From contig CAJXMJ010000002.1 of the NCBI GenBank assembly GCA_913056455.1, positions 310,001 through 374,000 of the forward strand: 64,000 bases of DNA. Reading direction: 5' to 3'. Of the stretch, positions 43,700 through 52,118 are shown one piece after another; position 1 is the stretch's first letter; each line of letters begins with the position of its first letter. Source of the DNA: an uncultured Fodinibius sp. (lineage in GTDB: Bacteria; Bacteroidota; Rhodothermia; Balneolales; Balneolaceae). The notes under the pieces were generated by a model that was not told the origin of the DNA, made no database searches, and worked only from the letters and a program-made list of their open reading frames with translations. A program made the translations under genes and the position numbers.

Positions 43700-43726
43700 A
43701 ATTTTACGTACCATGTTCGTAAAATT
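43700..43726. promoter_or_regulatory. Inverted repeat upstream of the partner-switching operon
   Basis: 9-bp arms AATTTTACG / CGTAAAATT separated by 9 bp, followed by TTTTTATGTTTA. A TATGTTTA at 43730-43737 resembles a -7 element, but no TTG lies at the proper distance; the repeat occupies that place instead, as an activator site might. The rest of 43450-43784 holds only the terminator at 43562. Confidence 0.45.
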
Positions 43727-43784
43727 TTTTATGTTTAGTCGTTCTTTCCATCGGGAATAGTTTTCTAACAACAAATCCGCAGTA

Positions 43785-44147
43785 ATGAAAAACTTTAAAA
43801 TTAATCACAGAGAAGTTCAGTCCTATGATGTTCTGGAGCTTTGCGGTGAATTGGATGCTCATACAGCCTCTCAATTAGAGGATTCTCTTAAGAAGCTGAT
43901 TGATCAAGAGAAGCATCAAATAATAGTCAATTGCAAACAGTTAGATTACATCGCAAGTGCAGGTTTGGGCGTGTTTATGGCATATATTGAGGATGTTCGT
44001 TCGTTGGGGGGGGACATCAAGCTATCAAACATGAACTCTAAAGTATATAACGTATTCGACCTGCTGGGATTCCCCTCGCTTTATGACATCGTAGAGGACG
44101 AGGCTGATGCAATCAAAAAGTTTGAAAAAGAAGAAGCTGAATCATAA
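43785..44147 (+). CDS. STAS-domain anti-anti-sigma factor (RsbV/SpoIIAA-like)
   Basis: 120 residues. STAS fold with DVLELCGELDAHTASQLEDS and the phospho-acceptor Ser58 in LDYIASAGLGVFMAY. In partner switching the unphosphorylated form binds the anti-sigma kinase and frees its target. The next two genes encode the matching kinase and phosphatase, so the set is a complete switch module. ATG start. A short acidic tail ends the protein. Confidence 0.93.
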   Translation: MKNFKINHREVQSYDVLELCGELDAHTASQLEDSLKKLIDQEKHQIIVNCKQLDYIASAGLGVFMAYIEDVRSLGGDIKLSNMNSKVYNVFDLLGFPSLYDIVEDEADAIKKFEKEEAES

Positions 44148-44152
44148 TTACC

Positions 44153-44572
44153 TTGGCAAAATCTACTACATATAGTATTTCTGTACAGGCTTCTACCGAG
44201 CACTTGGCTGAGGTACGGAATTTTGTTGCTAAACATGCCAAAGAGTTTGGATTCAAAAAGCAGGATGTTGCCGACATTCAGCTTGCCGTAGATGAAGCTT
44301 ATACCAACATTATTAAGCATGCCTATAAGCATGATGAACACAAAACAGTAGATATTGAGCTGGGATATAACAGTAACTTGTTCTGGATTTCTTTGATGGA
44401 TACCGGAGATGCCTTTGACCCAAGCAACTACTCAAAACCCGATGTTCGACAGAAGATCAAAGAGAAAAAACGAGGTGGTGTTGGAGTTTACCTTATAAAA
44501 AAACTTATGGATGATGTAGAATACCACACTGAAGGTTCGGTTAATGAAATCAGGATGATAAAAAACAAATAA
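44153..44572 (+). CDS. Anti-sigma-type serine kinase, HATPase_c (RsbW/SpoIIAB-like)
   Basis: 139 residues from TTG 44153. GHKL ATPase motifs: N box in VDEAYTNIIKHAYKH, G1 in LMDTGDAFDPSN, G2 in RGGVGVYLIKKLMD. Such proteins phosphorylate the STAS partner and, when not so engaged, bind a sigma factor or another output protein. No sigma factor gene is in the window, so the controlled target is unknown. Five bp after the STAS gene and four bp before the phosphatase gene. Confidence 0.92.
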   Translation: MAKSTTYSISVQASTEHLAEVRNFVAKHAKEFGFKKQDVADIQLAVDEAYTNIIKHAYKHDEHKTVDIELGYNSNLFWISLMDTGDAFDPSNYSKPDVRQKIKEKKRGGVGVYLIKKLMDDVEYHTEGSVNEIRMIKNK

Positions 44573-44576
44573 AACC

Positions 44577-46310
44577 TTGAGCAGCTCTTCCAACAAACAT
44601 GAAGCAGGGCATTCCAGATTTGAGCTAAAAACGCTGCTTGAGACTTCGCGAATGCTTATTGAGTCTCAAGACATGGATTTTGTTCTCAATAATCTTCTGC
44701 TCATCACAATGGGTAAGCTGATGGTGAGCAAAGGCATGATAATACTTTATCAGCCCGGCACCGACAACTATATTATCTCTAAATCAAAGGGCCGAAACTG
44801 TCCTGAAGAAGGCCAAACTATTTCTTTTGATTGGGATGAAGAGATAGAAGAACAATCGGTGATACAATGCGGTGTTGATGATTTTGAAATGCCCGAGCTT
44901 ATTGACGGTGATCAACATTGCACGTTTTTTAATCTGCAAACCAGCAATGAACATATTGGTTTTTTATGCCTCGGCTCCAAAGGAAATAAACAACCGCTCA
45001 ATCAGCACGAAGTTGAGTTTGTTGAAAGCCTCTCTATTATATCCTCAGTAGCCATTGCGAACTCCAGAATGTTTACCGAACTGCGGCGTATTAATCGGAT
45101 GCTCGATCGAAAAGTGTATGAGTTAAATACGCTATTTGACCTCAGCAAGGATTTCAACATCCTGGTTGATCGTGAGGAAATTATCCGGATTTTCAAGTTT
45201 GCCATGCTGGGACAGATGCTGATCCGCAAGTTCTTTTTCGTACTTAAGCATGAAGATGAACACAAGATGATGGCTGTCAGTGGGATCAGCGGCAAATTGT
45301 CTGACGATGAGGTGCAGCAATTATTTTTACTGGATGATGACCTCACCGAAGTAGATGAAACCTTAAAGAAGGAAATTCCATTTTTAGCCGAAAATAAAAT
45401 TAAAGCTCTTATCGGACTTCAATTTCAAAGTGAACGCGTTGCCCTAGTTGGCGTTGGAGCACGGGCCAACGAAGAGGAGTACAGTACCTCCGACTATAAT
45501 TTTCTGCAGTCACTCGGAAATCTTGCTGTTCTTTCTATCCAAAAAACATACCTGCTTGAGGAACGCATTGAAAAAGAACGGATGGAGGAAGAGCTCAATA
45601 TTGCCAAAGGCATCCAAAAGGGGCTACTCCCTGATCCAATTCCAAAGAGTGATGAACTCGATATTGCTGCAACTAATATCTCTTCGTATCAAGTGGGCGG
45701 CGATTATTTTGATATCTTAGAAGCTCCTGAAGACAGGCTTCTCTTTGCGATTGGTGATGTAACCGGTAAGGGCATGCCCGCGGCTCTCCTGATGGCCAAT
45801 CTTCAGGCCATGTTACATGTATTGCTTCCTGTTGATATATCTCTGGCGGAAGCCACCGGGCAAATCAATGACATTATTTACCAAAATACACCCAGCGATA
45901 AATTTATAACGTTCTTCTGGGGTATTTTTAATCCCGAAAATTACCAGTTTCATTTTGTTAACGCCGGCCACAACCCGCCAGTTCTGTTACGATCTGGGAG
46001 CAATGAAGTAGAAGAACTAACAGAGGGAGGGCTTATCTTAGGGGCTATGTCTACCATGACGCCCTATGAGGATCAGACAGTTACACTTTCAAAAGACGAT
46101 CTCTTGGTTTTCTATACAGACGGTGTAACAGAGGCCAAAAACGAAGATAATACCGATGAGTACGGAGAGGAGCGATTATTTGACTGTATCAAAAAACACC
46201 GTGATATGTCTTCCCAAAAGATACAAGAGGCAATAATTAAAGATGTCAAAAGCTACTCAAGAGATATACAGTTCGACGATGTAACTATTATCGTTCTCAA
46301 GGTTAATTAA
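44577..46310 (+). CDS. GAF-PP2C (SpoIIE/RsbU-type) phosphatase
   Basis: 577 residues from TTG 44577. Two GAF-like sensory domains (about 15-170 and 190-335), a coiled-coil linker (about 335-360: EERIEKERMEEELNIAKGIQ) and a SpoIIE-type PP2C domain (about 365-577). The latter's metal and catalytic motifs are VGGDYFDI, GDVTGKGMPAALLMA, NAGHNPPVLL, YTDGVTEAKNE and DDVTIIVL. It should dephosphorylate the STAS protein in response to a cytoplasmic signal sensed by the GAF domains. Its 3' end overlaps the convergent mltF by 8 bp. Confidence 0.93.
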   Translation: MSSSSNKHEAGHSRFELKTLLETSRMLIESQDMDFVLNNLLLITMGKLMVSKGMIILYQPGTDNYIISKSKGRNCPEEGQTISFDWDEEIEEQSVIQCGVDDFEMPELIDGDQHCTFFNLQTSNEHIGFLCLGSKGNKQPLNQHEVEFVESLSIISSVAIANSRMFTELRRINRMLDRKVYELNTLFDLSKDFNILVDREEIIRIFKFAMLGQMLIRKFFFVLKHEDEHKMMAVSGISGKLSDDEVQQLFLLDDDLTEVDETLKKEIPFLAENKIKALIGLQFQSERVALVGVGARANEEEYSTSDYNFLQSLGNLAVLSIQKTYLLEERIEKERMEEELNIAKGIQKGLLPDPIPKSDELDIAATNISSYQVGGDYFDILEAPEDRLLFAIGDVTGKGMPAALLMANLQAMLHVLLPVDISLAEATGQINDIIYQNTPSDKFITFFWGIFNPENYQFHFVNAGHNPPVLLRSGSNEVEELTEGGLILGAMSTMTPYEDQTVTLSKDDLLVFYTDGVTEAKNEDNTDEYGEERLFDCIKKHRDMSSQKIQEAIIKDVKSYSRDIQFDDVTIIVLKVN

Positions 46311-47832
46311 ATAAGCCCATTACCCCAAAACCGGTTCCTTTCTTGTTATCTTCACTCATGGTTAAAATGCTTTCATAAGTGTTATATCTGTTTTTAATTT
46401 CCTTGACATACCGCACAGTTTCTATTCCCCGTGTAAATCCGTATCGGGCATCTTTATAATACTTTCGGTGCATTAACTTAAGAAGAGCATCTTCAACATT
46501 TTTCCACTCATTGGGATTCTTATTCTGATCAATCGCCAATCGGCGGGCATCGGCAATATGACCGGGACCCGCATTATATGTGGCAAGAGCAAAAGACCAC
46601 TTATTCGTGCTGTCCATATATGAATAGTGATCAAGATGTTCTTTAATAATACGCACACCCTCTCTGACATTCGTTTCTACATCATAGAGTTTTTCTTCAT
46701 TTGAAACTTCAGAAAAACGGGGCATAACCTGCATGAGTCCCACCGCACCAGCCCAGCTTTTAGAATTGGGATTGAATTTTGTTTCCTGTGCTGCAATAGA
46801 AGCTACCAACAGCCAGTCAACTCCGGCCGAATCAGCTACTTCCTTTATTAAATCATCATAGGGAGAGATTATGCCCGACTCTCTGCTCGACATTTCGGGG
46901 TTATAGTATTCCGCAATCTGCTGGCCTGACTCGAAATATCGTTGACGTAACACATTTAAAAACGTCGAACGCTTGGGCTCTTCCCCCACTTTTCCAAATC
47001 GAAAATGCTTATATAAAAAGCGATTTAGTTCCGTTTCAAGATCATTGGCATTGTTACGAATAGCCCAGGCAATAGTATCGTTTTCAGCGATTGTTGGTCC
47101 CCTGACCAACCCCTGCATATACCTGTTTGATGCACTAAAAATATTGTCATCTGCCACTGTTGCGGAATGCTTGTTACTCGATATTTCAAATAAAAGGGCT
47201 TCCGTATCTTTCGTATTGGACACCTGATTTGTCACCAACTCAATTCCCTGATCCTTTAAATTTTGCAAGCGATAGTAATAAGAACTATTCCGGCGTACCG
47301 TAATAGGTATTTCACGCTCTGCCACCCCCTCGATCGTTTGGGGAGGATCTTCTATTTCATCTGAAAACACCAATACCTGGTCAACCAAATTATAAGGACG
47401 CGTAAACTTCACATACTTTTTGCGCTCTTGGGTAGCTGTGTAATTGGCAGCTATCAAATCTCCCCTCCCACTGTTAAGTAAATCATAGGGGTTTTCATTG
47501 GGGCCGATTACAACCACTTCTAAGGCAAGGTCGTGCTCTTGGGCAAACTTGCGAACAAGCTCATATTCAAATCCCCATTCAATACCTTGATGCAGAAAGT
47601 AGGTATTTGAACTGTACCGGGTTATCATTTTGATAGTCCCATCCTGCTTTATATCAGGATAATCACGATCAACTGGTTCAGTTACCGTTACGTTTAACCC
47701 CTCTTTTGTATTTCCATCAACAAATTGATCAATGTCATCAGTGTTTATGCATCCTGTACTTAGAAGTAATACAGAAAGAGCACCTACCACACTGTTACGT
47801 ATTGTTGATGGAATTAATGTCTTATTTTGCAT
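46303..47832 (-). CDS. mltF: MltF-type membrane-bound lytic transglycosylase
   Basis: 509 residues. Lipoprotein signal ending LLSTGC (about Cys28), an SBP_bac_3 substrate-binding-like domain (about 55-285) and a family 1 SLT domain (about 325-490). The catalytic Glu lies in SIAAQETKFNPNS, followed by AVGLMQVMP and FALATYNAGPGHI. It cleaves peptidoglycan glycan strands with formation of 1,6-anhydro ends; the N-terminal domain regulates it. Two domains in this order define MltF. Monocistronic. Confidence 0.93.
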   Translation of the reverse strand: MQNKTLIPSTIRNSVVGALSVLLLSTGCINTDDIDQFVDGNTKEGLNVTVTEPVDRDYPDIKQDGTIKMITRYSSNTYFLHQGIEWGFEYELVRKFAQEHDLALEVVVIGPNENPYDLLNSGRGDLIAANYTATQERKKYVKFTRPYNLVDQVLVFSDEIEDPPQTIEGVAEREIPITVRRNSSYYYRLQNLKDQGIELVTNQVSNTKDTEALLFEISSNKHSATVADDNIFSASNRYMQGLVRGPTIAENDTIAWAIRNNANDLETELNRFLYKHFRFGKVGEEPKRSTFLNVLRQRYFESGQQIAEYYNPEMSSRESGIISPYDDLIKEVADSAGVDWLLVASIAAQETKFNPNSKSWAGAVGLMQVMPRFSEVSNEEKLYDVETNVREGVRIIKEHLDHYSYMDSTNKWSFALATYNAGPGHIADARRLAIDQNKNPNEWKNVEDALLKLMHRKYYKDARYGFTRGIETVRYVKEIKNRYNTYESILTMSEDNKKGTGFGVMGLFN

Positions 47833-48373
47833 AATACATCAATTGGTTAACGCCAGATGAATACTATATGCAAATATTTTTTACCAACGTATATTTTATC
47901 TCTTGAGGGCAAAATACCCAAAATTCTTTAAAAGTCGGCTATTTCAAGGAATTTCTAATGTTCATTAATATCCTATTATCAAATACCGATCTCAGTTCTG
48001 TAACGGATACATAACTGAAAATACATATTAAAATTGCCCGCGTATTGCTACAATACAGTTTCTTTCAGTGACACTCATCCCTGATGAATAGGGTCAGCAA
48101 TATTGCATATCTAATATTTTCCAATAATGAAATTAAGCGTTCTTTCTACAAGCTTAAACGTAACCGAGGACTGTAACCCTTACTGAAGTACAGGGGAACT
48201 ATAGATTAATTCACTGTACAACACGATTATCTGCAGTTCGTTTATTATTTACTGAAGGGGACACTGAGACATATCTTCCCTCCTGAAACCTACATTGTCG
48301 AGAAACCTTTATTTAAATATTTTCTGCTGTAAATTCCCAACTAAATACTCTTACATCCGCTACAAATTACTTT
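47833..48373. other. 541-bp intergenic region upstream of a TonB-receptor gene
   Basis: No credible coding sequence on either strand. It holds the divergent promoters of mltF and the receptor, a GCAATATTGC palindrome at 48099-48108, and a weak CTGTA/TACAG dyad at about 48175-48205. Segments near 48250-48300 (GGGGACACTGAGA) look superficially like a TPP riboswitch but do not complete one. Confidence 0.6.
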
Positions 48374-50638
48374 ATGAAGAAATTCCTGCCTTTCCTCCTT
48401 TCTTGTTGTTTTATCATTACTGCTTTTAGCTCTCTACAGGCGCAAACGGCCACTATAAAAGGTCAACTCACTGATGATAAAAGCGGGGAACCTATTCAAG
48501 GGGTGAATATATATTTATCAAACCAAGAAACAGATTTTTCAAGTGGGGTTGCTACCAATCAGGAAGGGCAATATACGTTTCGGGAGTTAGCAGGCGGAAA
48601 CTACCGTTTAAAAATTACAGCTGTAGGATACCAGCCATCAACAAAACAGATTGCCCTGAAAGCCACTGAGACACGAGTTCTGGATATTAAACTCCAGCCT
48701 ATCAAATACCAGCTTAGTGAAATCGTAGTAAGCCATACCGAACAAGATGTCCCCAGTACTACGACTATACAACGCATAGAAGCTGACGAGATAAATAATA
48801 TTGATCTTGGTACCGTTGCCGACGTGGCACGCTTGCTGCCGGCTGCTCACGTTGCTACCAACTCACGAGGACAAACCATCCTCTATCTTCGAAACTCTGC
48901 TGATCGGCAGACTGCACAGTTTTTTAATGGGGCCCTCATTAACGTGCCTTGGGATAATCGAGTTGATATCGGCTTTCTTCCTTCTTCAATGCTCGGAGGC
49001 ATAACCGTTTCGAAAGGAGTGCCTTCGGTCGTCTATGGAACAAACACTATTGGAGGAGCCGTAAACTTTCGAGCTCGCTCGTTAACAGACCAGAAAAGCC
49101 AAACTGAACTTAAAATCTCAGGTTCATCGCCGGGGTTGGGCGGAGCATCAGTGATTCATATGGGCACAAACAACAATTTTTCATACACCACTGAGGTCGG
49201 TTACACTAAACAATATGATTATAAGCTCCCCGATGGAGCCACCACGCCATACAGCCAGCCATCAAATGAAACCAGAGTTAATACAGATCGGCGTAATGCA
49301 AATCTATTTTTTGAAGGGACGCAACAATTCGAAAACGGTGCACGCCTGAGTGCCTCCCTTTTTCATGTGGATGCAGAACAAGGCGTTGCTCCCGAAAGCA
49401 ATCTTGATCCTTCACAAACAAGCGTACGCTATTGGCGATACCCCACTATTCGTCAGTCTATGGTTATTTTAAACGGAAGGGTTCCGCTGGATTCGGATAC
49501 CCGCCTTCGCGGATCGGCGTGGTTTAATCGGTACTCACAAGATATTTACCAATATCAAAGTGTTGATTATGAAAATCTGGACCAAACACAGGCTGACCTA
49601 GACCTTACCGGCGGACTTCGTTTTATCCTTGAGCAAGACATTGGCGACGGACAGCTCGATATAGCATTAAACACGCTGACAACTCAGCATGAACTAACCA
49701 TCGTACCCTATCAAAATAACAGCGCACAAGCTGACTCAAACGATACGTATGGACAGCAAATTTACAGCCTCGGTGCCGAATACACTTTCCCCTTAAGTCA
49801 GGATTTAATAGCTATGCTGGGCCTAAGTTATGAAGGAAGCGCCATCACCAATACCGGTCCGTGGGAAAATCAGGGATATGAAAATTATTTATCATCCACC
49901 CTCAGCCTTTCAGCAGGATTAACCTACAACATTTCTGAGCAATTTCGGCTGCGATCATCATTTGGTCGAAAACCACGATTCCCAACCATGCGCGAACTGT
50001 ATGGCGGTGCACTGGGAAAGTTTGTTCCTAACCCGAACCTGAAACCTGTGACAGCCTATCTGAGTGAAGTTGGCATGGAGTGGCTTGGAACTACTTTCAG
50101 TAGCTCGCTTACTGCATTCCTAACCCGTACATATGACACTATCGACAAAAGAACCATCCAACAAGGCCCCAATGCAGGTAAAGAACAACGTATCAATCTC
50201 GATGGAAGCCGCATATTAGGGGTAGAGACAAAACTAACGACAACCCCTGTTGAGCAATTATCAATCGATGGTAGCTTTACTTATATGTATACCCGGGGCT
50301 TCTTCCAGGGCGATCCTCGAAAACTGGATGAAAAACCTGCCTGGGTAGGCAAGCTGAATGTTTCATATGACTTGACAAATCGCCTCAACATATTGTCACA
50401 AACCGAATATACGGGCGGAATCTATACCCGCACCGAACAAAATAATTTTGTGCTGTTACCTGATGCTCTCATTTTTGACGGCCGGATCTCATATGATCTC
50501 TTTCAGAATAACCAAAGTTTTAGCGGAGGCGAAATCTTTTTCCGAGTCAATAACGTCACTAATGACTTACGCGTCCTACAGCTGGGCCTGCCAGGTCCCG
50601 GACGCAAATTTCTGGCTGGCGTTAAAGTCCAATTCTGA
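48374..50638 (+). CDS. TonB-dependent receptor with N-terminal carboxypeptidase-regulatory-like domain
   Basis: 754 residues. Signal peptide ending SLQAQT (about residue 24); a CarboxypepD_reg-like domain (about 28-112; ATIKGQLTDDKSGEPIQGVN); a plug domain (about 120-230; LPAAHVATNSRGQTILYLRN, SKGVPSVVYGTNTIGGAVNF); and a barrel ending GRKFLAGVKVQF. It imports a large ligand; the plug lacks hints of substrate. The 541-bp upstream region suggests its own regulation. The ligand cannot be inferred from neighbours (drug/metabolite exporter follows on the other strand). Confidence 0.92.
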   Translation: MKKFLPFLLSCCFIITAFSSLQAQTATIKGQLTDDKSGEPIQGVNIYLSNQETDFSSGVATNQEGQYTFRELAGGNYRLKITAVGYQPSTKQIALKATETRVLDIKLQPIKYQLSEIVVSHTEQDVPSTTTIQRIEADEINNIDLGTVADVARLLPAAHVATNSRGQTILYLRNSADRQTAQFFNGALINVPWDNRVDIGFLPSSMLGGITVSKGVPSVVYGTNTIGGAVNFRARSLTDQKSQTELKISGSSPGLGGASVIHMGTNNNFSYTTEVGYTKQYDYKLPDGATTPYSQPSNETRVNTDRRNANLFFEGTQQFENGARLSASLFHVDAEQGVAPESNLDPSQTSVRYWRYPTIRQSMVILNGRVPLDSDTRLRGSAWFNRYSQDIYQYQSVDYENLDQTQADLDLTGGLRFILEQDIGDGQLDIALNTLTTQHELTIVPYQNNSAQADSNDTYGQQIYSLGAEYTFPLSQDLIAMLGLSYEGSAITNTGPWENQGYENYLSSTLSLSAGLTYNISEQFRLRSSFGRKPRFPTMRELYGGALGKFVPNPNLKPVTAYLSEVGMEWLGTTFSSSLTAFLTRTYDTIDKRTIQQGPNAGKEQRINLDGSRILGVETKLTTTPVEQLSIDGSFTYMYTRGFFQGDPRKLDEKPAWVGKLNVSYDLTNRLNILSQTEYTGGIYTRTEQNNFVLLPDALIFDGRISYDLFQNNQSFSGGEIFFRVNNVTNDLRVLQLGLPGPGRKFLAGVKVQF

Positions 50639-50646
50639 TTTCATTA

Positions 50647-51540
50647 TTATTCCTGAGTTTTTCGCCTCCAAGTCAGCCCCACACCAATTAGTATGATAGC
50701 CATAGCTATTATTGAAGCAATCGGAGGCAACTCTGCAAACAGGAAAAAAGCCAATACTGATGCCAAAAGCGGTTCCACTAAAATAAGTGTCGAAAGCAAC
50801 GTGGGGGACACATATTTAACGGCATAATTCATCGATCCATGACCCAGTATCTGCGGGCCAAAAGCCAATCCGGCTCCGGCCCAAACTCCTATTTTAGAAA
50901 TTTCAAGCAGGTTTTTCCCCATCACTACGGCCATTAACACACAGGCTGCAGCCGCATAAAAGTATACCGGGAAGACGTAATCAATCCATTCGCGTTTTCT
51001 GCGAATTTTTTGGCCAATAAGAAGGTACACTACAAAAATAATCGCAGCAGTTAACGCAAGAAAATTGCCAAACAACGGGTCGGCAAAATCCTGTTCTATC
51101 TGGCTATCGGATATTCCCAGTAATACCGACCCGGAAAATGCCAACAATACTCCAATCCACGTTGTTTTTGCAAAGCCACGCTTAAACCAAAGTCGCTCAA
51201 CCAGTATCATGATGATAGGATGAATGGTCACCAACACCGAGGCTGAAGCAACGGAGGTATAATAAAGGGAAGAAATCCAGAAGGTAAAATGCAATCCCAA
51301 GCATACGCCCGATAACGCTATCCACAACCGTTCTTTGCCTTTTCCGGAACGCTGCTCCCTACTTCTCAACCAAACCCAAAAAGGAAAGAGCATAGCCGCT
51401 GCAAAAACGGTACGATAAACAACCAAGACCAATGGGGAAGTGTCCGACGCAAAACGAACCAGGATGGGAGCAAAACCAAAAGCAGTTAATCCGGCCAGCA
51501 GGGCTGCCAGCACTTTTACTTTTGGATACTCCTCAGCCAT
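50647..51540 (-). CDS. EamA/DMT-family exporter
   Basis: 297 residues with ten predicted membrane helices in two five-helix EamA repeats (for example VVYRTVFAAAMLFPFWVWL, then TLLSTLILVEPLLASVLAFF). Drug/metabolite transporter superfamily; probably exports a small molecule. Substrate unknown. Convergent with the TonB-receptor gene, 26 bp after a DUF4293 gene on the same strand, with which it may be cotranscribed. Confidence 0.88.
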   Translation of the reverse strand: MAEEYPKVKVLAALLAGLTAFGFAPILVRFASDTSPLVLVVYRTVFAAAMLFPFWVWLRSREQRSGKGKERLWIALSGVCLGLHFTFWISSLYYTSVASASVLVTIHPIIMILVERLWFKRGFAKTTWIGVLLAFSGSVLLGISDSQIEQDFADPLFGNFLALTAAIIFVVYLLIGQKIRRKREWIDYVFPVYFYAAAACVLMAVVMGKNLLEISKIGVWAGAGLAFGPQILGHGSMNYAVKYVSPTLLSTLILVEPLLASVLAFFLFAELPPIASIIAMAIILIGVGLTWRRKTQE

Positions 51541-51566
51541 ATCACAAAGATAAAATTGAAATTATA

Positions 51567-51974
51567 TTACCGGATCCGGTCCATCGATTTGACCAATTCG
51601 ATATCATCTTTGATCTTTTTGCGAGCATATAACTGAGCACCCAGCGCCAACACCAATAATCCCAACCCAAGGGTTTCATCCCATAAGAAGGTACCGAAGC
51701 CGCCCAGTGAAATATAAATACCTATTGCAAAACCAATGGTGATTAATTGAATGATCAGTAAAACACTTACCCATTTGCGATGGTTTTCGCGATTTTGATA
51801 TAGAAAAATTGTTCCCAGCGATCCAAGTGAAGCAATAGTCAAAATGATCGCAAAACCGAGACCAATCCAAGCTTGGGGATCATTCATTGCATGGCTGTAG
51901 AGCGCATTAAAAAATACGCTTCCATTCAATAGAAAAGCTAAAAAAAGGAGTACTGATTGAATCCGTTGTATCAC
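51567..51974 (-). CDS. DUF4293 membrane protein
   Basis: 135 residues from GTG 51974. Four membrane helices (about 5-25, 38-58, 68-90, 98-115) and the N-terminal MIQRIQSVLLFLAFLLNGSV characteristic of DUF4293, a family seen mainly in Bacteroidota and relatives. Function unknown. Followed by the EamA exporter on the same strand. Confidence 0.8.
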   Translation of the reverse strand: MIQRIQSVLLFLAFLLNGSVFFNALYSHAMNDPQAWIGLGFAIILTIASLGSLGTIFLYQNRENHRKWVSVLLIIQLITIGFAIGIYISLGGFGTFLWDETLGLGLLVLALGAQLYARKKIKDDIELVKSMDRIR

Positions 51975-52068
51975 GAGTCAGGCTAAAAGTTTAATTTCAT
52001 TTAACTGCGATTGGCAAAGATACCATTTTTTGCAGAGTAGGTCATCCCCAAATATCTTAACTATACTT

Positions 52069-52099
52069 AAAAAAGCCCAGGCATTCCCCGGGCTTTTTG
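52069..52099 (-). terminator. Intrinsic terminator of the RND efflux operon
   Basis: Stem AAAAAGCCC / GGGCTTTTT (52070-52078, 52090-52098) around an 11-nt loop, with a T run on the minus strand. It lies 20 bp after the stop of the RND gene. The T tract on the other side makes it potentially bidirectional. Confidence 0.82.
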
Positions 52100-52118
52100 T
52101 CATATTTTGATATTGTTG

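Noticed and set aside
48240..48310. TPP-riboswitch-like string (GGGGACACTGAGA, later CTTCCCTCCTGAAACC) upstream of the TonB-receptor gene
   Set aside because: The conserved 3' half of the aptamer (GGxTAATxCCxGCG) is missing, and the pairing does not close; likely coincidence.
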